This document shows, piece by piece, positions 1 to 5,413 of a DNA stretch of 6,321 nt (position 1 is the first letter of the stretch; each line of letters starts with the position of its first letter). The DNA is from an uncultured Desulfuromonas sp. (GTDB lineage: Bacteria > Desulfobacterota > Desulfuromonadia > Desulfuromonadales > Trichloromonadaceae), in the NCBI GenBank assembly GCA_937982495.1, contig CALJLX010000474.1, positions 1-6,321 of the forward strand, read 5' to 3'. The notes under the pieces are model-generated. The model ran no database searches, was not told the origin of the DNA, and saw only the letters and a program-made list of their open reading frames with translations. Both the position numbers and the translations under genes were made by a program.

Positions 1-52
1 TGAAGATTGATTCTGCTCCTTTCGATTGTGCGGGTAGCGGGAGTGGTGCCGG

Positions 53-1222
53 CTATCCGCCCGGAAGCTCCGTGCCGCGATTCATGATTTCGATATAGCC
101 CGCGTAGCTGAACAGGCGGTTGCGTTTCTGGGCGGTCAGTTCCTTGACGATGCCGAGTTGCTCCAGATGGCCGAGGGCCTTGTTGACCGTGGCCGGGGTG
201 ATACCGGTCTTTTCCACCAACGAGTTGGATGTGGCCAAGGGGTGTTCCATCAGCGCCCGGTGGACCTGCAGGGTGGACGCCGCCGCCCGACCGAGGTCGC
301 CGATCCGGTCGCGATCCCGGTTCGACAGGTCGAGGAGCTGTTGCGCCGTTTCCACCGCCTGGCCGGCGGTGACAATCACCGCCTCGGCGAAGAAATCGAG
401 CCAGGCTTCCCAGTCGCCGGTCAGCCGCACGTTGCCGAGCAGCTCGTAATAATACTGGCGATGAGTCTTGAAATAGAAGCTGAGGTAGAGCATCGGCTTT
501 CGCAGAACCTTCTGCTCGCACAACAGCAACGTGATCAGCAGCCGACCCAGACGGCCGTTACCATCGAGGAACGGGTGGATCGTTTCGAACTGCACATGGG
601 CCAGCGCCGCTTTGAGCAACACCGAGGTCGGCTCCGGCCGGTCATGGAGGAAGAGCTCCAGATCATTCATGCACTCCTGCACCTCTTCGGCGGGGGGGGG
701 AACGAAGGCCGCGTTTCCCGGACGGGTGCCGCCGATCCAGTTCTGACTGCGTCGAAACTCCCCCGGAGTCTGGTTGCTCCCCCGGCCCTTGGCCAACAGC
801 ACGCCATGGATTTCGCGGAAGAGCCGCAGCGACAGCGGCAGCCCTTCTTCCAGCAGGCGCAGACCATGGTCAAGGGCGGCGACATAGTTGCTGACCTCCC
901 GCACGTCATCCAGCGGCACGCCCGGTTGCTGATCCAACTCGAACAGCAGCAGATCGGAGAGGGACGACTGCGTCCCCTCGATCATCGATGAGAGTACCGC
1001 CTCCTTGCGGACATACATGTATAGAAAGAGCGAGGTGTCCGGCAGCAGGGTCGAAACGCTGTCGAGCCGCCCGAGGGCGAGCAGCGCCTGATCGAATTTG
1101 CCGCGCAGCTGCGGCGTCCAGTCGATGGGCGGGCGCGGCGGCAACGGCGCGGGCACAAAGGCCCGGGCCTTCTCCCCCACCGTCGAGATGGTCACGTATC
1201 TGCCTTGGAGTTCTCGCTTCAT
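53..1222 (-). CDS. Fic family protein (putative AMP-transferase) with C-terminal winged helix
   Basis: 389 residues, complete. Seen: the Fic core motif HPFLDGNGRLGR at residues 216-227 matches the family consensus HxFx(D/E)GNGRxxR, with catalytic His216 and the phosphate-binding GNGR loop intact. An inhibitory helix motif SSMIEG at 78-83 (consensus [S/T]xxxE[G/N], inhibitory Glu82) lies N-terminal of the core, making this a class II, self-inhibited Fic protein. The flap FVPPPAEEV (173-181), which in the family positions target segments, is present. Residues about 311-380 look like a winged helix-turn-helix. Known for the family: transfer of AMP from ATP to hydroxyl side chains of target proteins, sometimes removal as well; the target here cannot be read from sequence. 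Start: ATG at 1222-1220, preceded on the minus strand by GAGG (1231-1234) with an 8-nt spacer. No small antitoxin gene adjoins it, consistent with intramolecular inhibition. The winged helix suggests DNA binding and possible autoregulation (inference). A C9 tract encodes Pro175-177. Confidence 0.93.
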   Translation of the reverse strand: MKRELQGRYVTISTVGEKARAFVPAPLPPRPPIDWTPQLRGKFDQALLALGRLDSVSTLLPDTSLFLYMYVRKEAVLSSMIEGTQSSLSDLLLFELDQQPGVPLDDVREVSNYVAALDHGLRLLEEGLPLSLRLFREIHGVLLAKGRGSNQTPGEFRRSQNWIGGTRPGNAAFVPPPAEEVQECMNDLELFLHDRPEPTSVLLKAALAHVQFETIHPFLDGNGRLGRLLITLLLCEQKVLRKPMLYLSFYFKTHRQYYYELLGNVRLTGDWEAWLDFFAEAVIVTAGQAVETAQQLLDLSNRDRDRIGDLGRAAASTLQVHRALMEHPLATSNSLVEKTGITPATVNKALGHLEQLGIVKELTAQKRNRLFSYAGYIEIMNRGTELPGG

Positions 1223-1237
1223 CCTGAATACCTCGAA

Positions 1238-1288
1238 CCTAAAATAAGATTCAGTTTTATTTTATCTTTGTCGAATATCCTAAAATAA
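1238..1288. promoter_or_regulatory. AT-rich fic upstream region with three TAAAATAA copies (candidate operator/promoter)
   Basis: TAAAATAA occurs at 1240-1247 and 1281-1288, and its reverse complement TTATTTTA at 1257-1264. The first two copies form a perfect 8-bp inverted repeat with a 9-nt spacer. The outer two are direct repeats, both preceded by CC, with starts 41 bp apart (about four helical turns). The block lies 16-66 bp upstream of the fic start codon and contrasts sharply with its GC-rich surroundings. The arrangement looks like a multi-site operator, and the fic product carries a winged helix, so autoregulation is a reasonable inference. I could not pick out a convincing -35/-10 pair for fic inside it. 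Confidence 0.5.
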
Positions 1289-1319
1289 AGAGACAGGGTG
1301 GAAAAATCAAGGGGATTTT

Positions 1320-1346
1320 CTCGGTGTCCTCTGTGTGCTCTGTGGT
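1320..1346. repeat. Three imperfect 9-bp tandem units (CTCTGTGTG-like)
   Basis: Three consecutive units are visible: CTCGGTGTC (1320-1328), CTCTGTGTG (1329-1337) and CTCTGTGGT (1338-1346). They lie in the noncoding gap between fic and the pqi operon. Similar CTCTGTG-rich strings recur between genes in many bacterial genomes as far as I recall. No function is evident here. Confidence 0.55.
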
Positions 1347-1363
1347 GATAAACACGCTCCATT

Positions 1364-1388
1364 GATGCGGTTCCTTCGTCACCGCATC
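1364..1388. repeat. 8-bp inverted repeat (hairpin-forming) in the fic-pqi intergenic region
   Basis: GATGCGGT (1364-1371) and ACCGCATC (1381-1388) are perfect reverse complements around a 9-nt spacer. No T-run follows on either strand, so it is not a convincing intrinsic terminator. It could be part of a dispersed repeat or a regulatory fold. Confidence 0.45.
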
Positions 1389-1431
1389 CTACCATCTAAC
1401 CATTCGAACTCGATGAAACACCGTCCGCGCG

Positions 1432-1459
1432 GTAGGGGCGACGCATGCGGCGCCCCTAC
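1432..1459. repeat. Near-perfect 28-bp palindrome with GTAGGGGCG arms
   Basis: Arms GTAGGGGCG (1432-1440) and CGCCCCTAC (1451-1459) pair perfectly. Inside, CGCA (1442-1445) pairs with TGCG (1446-1449), leaving only the A1441/G1450 mismatch across the whole 28 bp. It shares GCGCCCCTACG with the hairpin at 2836-2860, so both belong to one dispersed palindromic family. It lies 44 bp upstream of the -35 box of the pqi promoter. No protein-coding role. Confidence 0.75.
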
Positions 1460-1503
1460 GTTCGCCGGATCGATGACAACCCCCATCCTCCCCCCACATG
1501 CCG

Positions 1504-1532
1504 TTGACTCCCCCCGGTTGAAAGAGTATAAA
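1504..1532 (+). promoter_or_regulatory. sigma70-type promoter of the pqi operon
   Basis: TTGACT (1504-1509) matches the -35 consensus at five of six positions. TATAAA (1527-1532) is a good -10 box. The spacer is 17 bp, the optimum. Transcription would start near 1539-1540, about 20 nt before the GTG start of the first pqi gene, leaving just enough leader for the ribosome-binding site at 1549-1552. It is the only strong promoter match I found ahead of the four pqi genes. Confidence 0.7.
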
Positions 1533-1548
1533 GCAACGGACTTTCGCC

Positions 1549-1552
1549 GGAG
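1549..1552 (+). promoter_or_regulatory. Ribosome-binding site deciding the GTG start of the first pqiA gene
   Basis: GGAG (1549-1552) sits 6 nt before the GTG at 1559-1561. This supports the GTG, which also places the first zinc-ribbon cysteine at residue 7 as expected for the family. Confidence 0.65.
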
Positions 1553-1558
1553 TTTCCC

Positions 1559-2158
1559 GTGGATAAACGCATCGCCTGCCATTGTTGCGACCTGCTGCAC
1601 GAAGTCCGTCCCTTGCCCCCCGGCGGGGTCGCGCTCTGTGCCCGCTGCGGGGCGATTTTGTACCGCTACAAGCGCAATCCCCTCGACCGCACCCTGGCCC
1701 TTGCCCTCACCGGCCTGATCCTCTTCATCGTCGCCAACAGCTTCCCCTTTCTCGCCATCGAAAAAGCCGGGCTGACAAGGCAAATGACCCTGGCGACGGG
1801 GATTTTCGAGCTCTACCGGGAAGAGGTCTACCTGGTGGCGGCGCTGGTTGGCCTGACCACGGTGCTTCTGCCGCTGGTGGAACTCTGTGCCCTGCTCTAT
1901 GTTTTTGCCCCCCTGCGCCTGGGCCGCCGCCCGCGCCTGCTGGCGCCGGTCTGGCGGGTGATGGCGCGGGTGCGGGCCTGGAGCATGATGGAGGTCTTCA
2001 TGCTCGGCATTCTCGTCTCGCTGGTGAAGTTGGCGAGCATGGCGACCATCGTGCCGGGGGTGGCGGTTTACGCCTTCGGCGCCTTGATCATCGTCCTCAC
2101 CGCCGCCTTCGCCGCCATCGACCCGCACCTGGTCTGGGAAGCGCTGGAGAACCGTTGA
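1559..2158 (+). CDS. pqiA: PqiA family inner-membrane protein, first half (PqiA-N-like)
   Basis: 199 residues, GTG start. Seen: an N-terminal zinc ribbon with C7/C10 and C27/C30 (CxxC-x16-CxxCG), then four predicted membrane segments at about 45-67, 90-118, 142-165 and 166-190. Typical PqiA motifs are present: ANSFPF (59-64), AWSMMEVF (140-147) followed by LGILVSLVKL (149-158), and DPHLVW near the C terminus. Known: PqiA is the inner-membrane partner of the MCE protein PqiB in the PqiABC lipid-transport system, and E. coli PqiA is one chain of about 417 residues carrying two such halves. Here each half is a separate gene; 199 plus 208 residues equals one full PqiA, so the two products probably pair in the membrane (inference). 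The stop overlaps the next start (TGATG, 2156-2160), implying coupled translation. First gene of the operon, 27 bp after the -10 box. The name 'paraquat-inducible' is historical and does not show a redox role. Confidence 0.9.
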   Translation: MDKRIACHCCDLLHEVRPLPPGGVALCARCGAILYRYKRNPLDRTLALALTGLILFIVANSFPFLAIEKAGLTRQMTLATGIFELYREEVYLVAALVGLTTVLLPLVELCALLYVFAPLRLGRRPRLLAPVWRVMARVRAWSMMEVFMLGILVSLVKLASMATIVPGVAVYAFGALIIVLTAAFAAIDPHLVWEALENR

Positions 2159-2784
2159 TGTCCCCGACCGCGAAAGAGGCCGGACTGGCCGCCTGCCATG
2201 TCTGCAACCGGCTGATCCCCGTCAGCGAGCTTGCCGCGACCGGGCACCGCTGCCCGCGCTGCGGCGCCTCTGTCCACCTGCGCAAGAGCGACAGCCTGGC
2301 GCGCTGCTGGGCGCTGGTGCTGGCGGCGACGATCTTCTATTTTCCCGCCAATCTGCTGCCGATGACCCACACCGGCTTTCTCGGCAAGGTGCAGAGCGAC
2401 ACCATCATGAGCGGGGTGCTCTATTTCTTCGCCTCGGGCAGCTGGCCCATCGCCCTGGTCATTTTCATCGCCAGCGTTTTCGTTCCCCTGCTCAAGCTGC
2501 TGGTCCTCGCCTACCTGCTGATTTCGGTGCAACGGCGCAGCCATTGGCGACCGGCGGAACGCACCCGCCTTTACCGCATGACCGAAATCATCGGCCGCTG
2601 GTCGATGGTCGACATCTACGTGGTGACGATCCTCGTTGCTTTGGTCAAACTCGGGGCACTGGCCAACATCGAAGCCGGCCCCGCCGCCCCTTATTTCGCC
2701 CTGGTGGTGGTCCTGACCATGTTCGCGGCCATGGCCTTCGATCCGCGCTTGATCTGGGACCGGATGGGGGATGAGGGGAATTGA
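2158..2784 (+). CDS. pqiA: PqiA family inner-membrane protein, second half (PqiA-C-like)
   Basis: 208 residues. Start taken at ATG 2158-2160 because it overlaps the preceding stop, GGAG (2146-2149) lies 8 nt upstream, and upstream codons in this frame only mirror the first gene. Seen: zinc ribbon C13/C16 and C32/C35 (CxxC-x15-CxxCG); four predicted membrane segments at about 48-69, 96-122, 149-168 and 176-194; family motifs FPANLLPM (62-69), GRWSMVDIY (146-154) followed by LVALVKLGALAN, and DPRLIW close to the end. The two pqiA products share the same architecture but differ clearly in sequence, so this is not a recent tandem duplication. It most likely forms the other half of a two-chain PqiA that feeds or receives lipid at PqiB. 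The stop is followed by a 101-bp hairpin-rich gap before pqiB. Confidence 0.9.
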   Translation: MSPTAKEAGLAACHVCNRLIPVSELAATGHRCPRCGASVHLRKSDSLARCWALVLAATIFYFPANLLPMTHTGFLGKVQSDTIMSGVLYFFASGSWPIALVIFIASVFVPLLKLLVLAYLLISVQRRSHWRPAERTRLYRMTEIIGRWSMVDIYVVTILVALVKLGALANIEAGPAAPYFALVVVLTMFAAMAFDPRLIWDRMGDEGN

Positions 2785-2787
2785 CCG

Positions 2788-2807
2788 GGGCGCACCGATG
2801 TGCGCCC
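2788..2807. repeat. Hairpin 1 in the pqiA-pqiB gap
   Basis: GGGCGCAC (2788-2795) and GTGCGCCC (2800-2807) are perfect reverse complements around a CGAT loop. The stem begins 4 bp after the stop codon of the second pqiA gene. No T-run follows. It is paired with a second, similar GC-rich hairpin 29 bp downstream. Confidence 0.7.
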
Positions 2808-2835
2808 GATTGTGACGGGGTACGCAGACGAAACA

Positions 2836-2860
2836 GGGCGCATGCCATGCGCCCCTACGA
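2836..2860. repeat. Hairpin 2 in the pqiA-pqiB gap, GCGCCCCTACG family, terminator-like
   Basis: GGGCGCATG (2836-2844) and CATGCGCCC (2846-2854) are perfect 9-bp arms around one base, and CTACGA follows. The end GCGCCCCTACG matches the palindrome at 1432-1459. A six-T run lies at 2863-2868, 8 nt beyond the stem. That is too far for a canonical intrinsic terminator, but the element could slow transcription or protect upstream mRNA from 3' decay (inference). Confidence 0.7.
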
Positions 2861-2869
2861 TATTTTTTC

Positions 2870-2874
2870 AAGGA
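2870..2874 (+). promoter_or_regulatory. Ribosome-binding site of pqiB, long spacing
   Basis: AAGGA (2870-2874) is the only Shine-Dalgarno-like string ahead of the ATG at 2886, with an 11-nt spacer, longer than the usual 5-9. It favours this ATG over in-frame TTG (2781) and ATG (2847) starts, which would translate through the hairpins. Confidence 0.5.
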
Positions 2875-2885
2875 TAAAACACCCC

Positions 2886-4532
2886 ATGAGCGAAACGACC
2901 GAACAACCGCAAGCGACCGAGGTGGTGGTACGACGCCGCCGTCTGCCGTCGCTGATCTGGATTATCCCCATCGTCGCCGCCGTCATTGCCGCCTGGCTGG
3001 CGGTGAAGGCGGTCAACGACCGGGGACCGGTGATCACCATCCGTTTCGACTCGGCCACCGGCCTGGAGGCGGGTAAGACCAAGATCCGCTATCGCGATGT
3101 GGATATCGGCCTGGTCGAGGCGGTGCGCCTGGACGAGGATCTGACCCATGTCCTGGTGTCGGCGCGCATGGACCGCCGCGCCGCCCCCTTTCTGGTCGAC
3201 GACACCCAGCTCTGGGTGGTGCGGGCGCGGGTCGCCGCCGGCGAGGTCTCGGGCCTGGGCACCCTCTTTTCCGGCGCCTACATCGCCCTCGCCCCCGGCC
3301 GGGGAAAGACTCCCGCCGGCCATTTCATCGGCCTGGAGACCCCGCCGGCGCTCACCGGCGACCAACCGGGGCGCAAGTTCATCCTCAAGACCAAGCGCCT
3401 CGGCTCCCTCGACGTCGGTTCCCCGGTCTATCACCGGCAGATCCAGGTCGGCCGGGTCATCAGCTACCATCTGAGCGACACCAGCGAGGAGATCGAACTC
3501 GGCATCTTCATCGAGGCGCCCCACCACGAGCGGGTGCGGACCGGCACCCGTTTCTGGAACGCCGACGGTTTCGACTTCGCCCTCGACGCCAACGGCCTGC
3601 GGGTCGACAGCGAGTCGCTCTTGACCATCGTTTCCGGCGGCATCGCCTTCGCCTCGCCCGATCCGACCAAGGCCGGGGAAATCGCCGGGGAGAACAGCCA
3701 GTTCATTCTTCATCCCAACCGTCGCGCTTCGATGGAGCCGGTGCATCAGCTCAAGCAACGCTACCTGCTCTATTTCAACGAGTCGGTGCGCGGCCTCGCG
3801 CCCGGCGCGCCGGTGGAGTTTCGCGGCATTCGCGTCGGCCAGGTGGTCTCCGTCGAACTTGAATTCGACACGGACAAGATGGAATTCCGCATTCCGGTGG
3901 TGGTGGAAATCGAACCGGAGCGCATCCGCCTCACCGGCGACGGCAAGCTCTACCCCGAGGATCTCGCCCCGAAGCTCATCGAAAAGGGGCTGACCGCCCA
4001 GCTGAAACAGGCCAACCTGCTCACCGGCCAGCTGGCGATCGCTCTCTCCCTCGAAGCGAAAGGGTCGCGCCCGACGCCGGGCAAGAACGACCCCTATCCG
4101 CGCATCCCGACCATCCCCACCCCCTTCGAGGAACTGGCCGGAACGGTGACGCGGATTCTGAAGAAAATCGACGATTTGCCCCTCGACCGCATCGCTTCCG
4201 GGGTGGAACGGGATCTGGCGAGCCTCGACCATACCCTCAAGGCGGCGACGGGCACCCTCGAATCCTTCGACTCCACCCTGAGCGGACTGAAAGAGCTTAC
4301 CGGCAATCTCGACCGCGAACTGGCGCCGGCGGCGAAGACCGCCATTGAAGAGATGCAGCGCACCTTGAAGGAGCTACGGGCCAATTTCGGTTCCGACTCC
4401 CCCTTGAGCAGCGACGCGCGCCAAGCGCTGGAGGAGTTTTCCAAGGCGGCGCGGGGCATCCGCGACCTCACCGACTATCTCGAACGCCACCCCGAATCGC
4501 TGCTGCGCGGCAAGAAAGGGACCGCCCCATGA
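2886..4532 (+). CDS. pqiB: PqiB: membrane-anchored three-MCE-domain lipid-transport protein
   Basis: 548 residues from ATG 2886, almost exactly the length of E. coli PqiB (546). Seen: a short basic cytoplasmic tail (RRRR at 16-19), one membrane anchor at about 20-43, then three MlaD/MCE domains starting near residues 47, 163 and 291. Each carries the MCE signature of a glycine turn followed by a short strand: SATGLEAGKTKIRYRDVDIG, LGSLDVGSPVYHRQIQVGRV, and VRGLAPGAPVEFRGIRVGQV. From about 412 to the end the chain is mostly helical, with spaced hydrophobic residues, matching the needle segment of the family. Known: PqiB assembles as a hexamer, its MCE rings stack and the C-terminal helices form a tube across the periplasm, giving lipids a path between the two membranes. 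Its stop overlaps the pqiC start (ATGA, 4529-4532), implying coupled translation. A start at TTG 2781 would add 35 residues encoded by the hairpin repeats and is unlikely. Confidence 0.95.
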   Translation: MSETTEQPQATEVVVRRRRLPSLIWIIPIVAAVIAAWLAVKAVNDRGPVITIRFDSATGLEAGKTKIRYRDVDIGLVEAVRLDEDLTHVLVSARMDRRAAPFLVDDTQLWVVRARVAAGEVSGLGTLFSGAYIALAPGRGKTPAGHFIGLETPPALTGDQPGRKFILKTKRLGSLDVGSPVYHRQIQVGRVISYHLSDTSEEIELGIFIEAPHHERVRTGTRFWNADGFDFALDANGLRVDSESLLTIVSGGIAFASPDPTKAGEIAGENSQFILHPNRRASMEPVHQLKQRYLLYFNESVRGLAPGAPVEFRGIRVGQVVSVELEFDTDKMEFRIPVVVEIEPERIRLTGDGKLYPEDLAPKLIEKGLTAQLKQANLLTGQLAIALSLEAKGSRPTPGKNDPYPRIPTIPTPFEELAGTVTRILKKIDDLPLDRIASGVERDLASLDHTLKAATGTLESFDSTLSGLKELTGNLDRELAPAAKTAIEEMQRTLKELRANFGSDSPLSSDARQALEEFSKAARGIRDLTDYLERHPESLLRGKKGTAP

Positions 4533-5095
4533 TCCGTTATCTGCCTTATCTGCTGCTCCTCGGCCTGCTCGGCTGCGCGACCACGCCGCCCGCCGCTTTC
4601 TATACCCTGAGCCCCGCCCCGGTCGCGCCGGGGGTCGCCCTGCCCTGGAGCCTGGGGTTGACCCTGAGCGACTTTCCGGAAGCCCTCGACCGCCCGCAGA
4701 TGATGCTGCGCGGCGGCGAAAACCGTCTCGACATCCAGGAACTGCACCGCTGGGCCGCCCCCCTCGAAGGGCAGGTGCGGCGCGTGCTGCGGGAGAATCT
4801 CGCCCGGCTGACGCAAAGCTCGCGGGTCGAGGTCCATCCCTGGCCGACGGATTTTTCCCCCGAGCGGCAGATCCGCCTCGCCGTCACCCGCTTCGACGGC
4901 CGCCCCGGCGCCACGGCCGATCTGCACGCACGCTGGACCCTGAGCACCGCCGACGGCACCCCGATCCTCAGTCGAACGGCCGCTTACAGCGAAGCCGCCG
5001 GAGAAAGCATCGAAACCCTGGTCGCCGCCCAGAACCGCCTGCTGGAGCGGCTGGCGGTGGAGATCGCTGGTTCTGTGGGGAGTGAGGGGAAATGA
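4529..5095 (+). CDS. pqiC: PqiC-type outer-membrane lipoprotein of the Pqi system
   Basis: 188 residues. Seen: a lipoprotein signal peptide with lipobox LLGC (13-16); Cys16 would be lipidated after cleavage. Ala17 at position +2 does not signal inner-membrane retention, so an outer-membrane location is expected. FYTLSP (24-29) is the characteristic start of the PqiC/ABC-transport-auxiliary lipoprotein family. The remaining domain is soluble, with the family pattern of an N-terminal LGLTLSDFPEALDRPQMM stretch and a central RQIRLAVTRFDG strand. Known: PqiC forms an outer-membrane ring that docks at the tip of the PqiB needle. The ATG overlaps the pqiB stop by four bases (ATGA). The last codons (GSVGSEGK) run into a 7-bp repeat whose first unit includes the stop codon, so the native C terminus may have been altered by repeat insertion or expansion. 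Confidence 0.88.
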   Translation: MIRYLPYLLLLGLLGCATTPPAAFYTLSPAPVAPGVALPWSLGLTLSDFPEALDRPQMMLRGGENRLDIQELHRWAAPLEGQVRRVLRENLARLTQSSRVEVHPWPTDFSPERQIRLAVTRFDGRPGATADLHARWTLSTADGTPILSRTAAYSEAAGESIETLVAAQNRLLERLAVEIAGSVGSEGK

Positions 5096-5125
5096 TGAAT
5101 GAAGAATGATGAGTGAGGAATGAAG
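5091..5125. repeat. Five 7-bp tandem units (AATGATG/AATGAAG) over the pqiC stop
   Basis: Consecutive units are AATGATG (5091-5097), AATGAAG (5098-5104), AATGATG (5105-5111), AGTGAGG (5112-5118) and AATGAAG (5119-5125). A further AGTGAGG lies at 5081-5087 inside the pqiC coding end. The first unit contains the pqiC stop TGA (5093-5095). The array separates the pqi operon from the IS66 remnant. Similar degenerate ATGAATGA-type strings occur between genes in other deltaproteobacterial genomes as far as I recall. Confidence 0.7.
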
Positions 5126-5413
5126 ATCACCGACCAGCTGTGCACAGATCTTCCCTGCTTCGGGCAGATCGAGAATCCGGCGCTCGACGGGCAGAGCGTC
5201 GGGATACAAAATCGTGTCGTTGCCCCGATTTCCAGCGGACTTGTGCCGCCGGTAGCGAACCTCCTCGGTCGCTACGGCAACGGGATCTGCCGCCACCACC
5301 TCGGCCTCGGCGAAAGGCAGGCTCTGCTGCCCGAGATCGGCCACGATCCGCTCGCTTTTGGCGCCGAACAGCTGCCTTTTCAGCCAGGATTTGTCGCGGC
5401 TGCTTGCGTTCAA
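5120..5413 (-). pseudogene. IS66-family transposase (TnpC) N-terminal remnant
   Basis: Read on the minus strand from 5413, the frame gives WLKRQLFGAKSERI (5389-5348), the hallmark of the N-terminal region of IS66 TnpC transposases. A QQSLPFAEAE acidic segment follows, then EEVRYRRHK, and then LPVERRILDLPEAGKICA (ending near 5141), where intact proteins continue into a CxxC zinc finger. Here the second cysteine is missing and the similarity stops at about 5120-5140, where the heptad repeat begins. The coiled coil normally preceding LKRQLFG is also absent. No DDE catalytic domain, terminal inverted repeats or tnpA/tnpB are present, so this is a non-functional fragment of roughly 95 codons out of about 500. 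Its first in-frame codon, TTG, overlaps the stop of the flavoprotein gene (TTGA, 5413-5410). The frame stays open antisense into pqiC as far as 4475, but that part has no recognisable meaning. Confidence 0.8.

Noticed and set aside
1..52. Possible terminator or gene start downstream of fic
   Set aside because: No stem followed by a T-run and no coding signal; the stretch is too short to say more.
158..991. A 277-codon plus-strand frame antisense to fic
   Set aside because: Shadow of the Fic gene, whose catalytic, inhibitory and flap motifs are all intact on the minus strand.
53..1222. Fic gene as the toxin of a Phd/Doc- or FicT/FicA-type toxin-antitoxin pair
   Set aside because: No small antitoxin gene lies beside it, and the inhibitory SSMIEG motif is within the same chain (class II), so a separate antitoxin is not expected.
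1379..2128. A 249-codon minus-strand frame antisense to the first pqiA gene
   Set aside because: Composition is extreme in Q, G, H and R, there is no domain, and it is the shadow of a membrane-protein gene.
2781..2885. Upstream in-frame starts for pqiB (TTG 2781, ATG 2847)
   Set aside because: They would encode repeat-derived residues before the basic tail and membrane anchor; the ATG at 2886 gives the expected family length and N terminus.
2868..4232. A 454-codon open frame on the minus strand, antisense to pqiB
   Set aside because: It mirrors a strongly supported MCE protein in a GC-rich sequence, where antisense frames stay open; its translation is low-complexity and rich in G, D, H and R, with no recognisable domain.
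4475..5119. Extension of the IS66 frame to 312 codons across pqiC
   Set aside because: Similarity to IS66 transposase ends near 5120-5140; the rest is antisense to a well-supported lipoprotein gene.
5252..5275. Inverted repeat GTAGCGA/TCGCTAC as a terminator between pqiC and the flavoprotein gene
   Set aside because: The 7-bp stem with a 10-nt loop has no following T-run and lies inside the former transposase coding sequence, so it is probably incidental.
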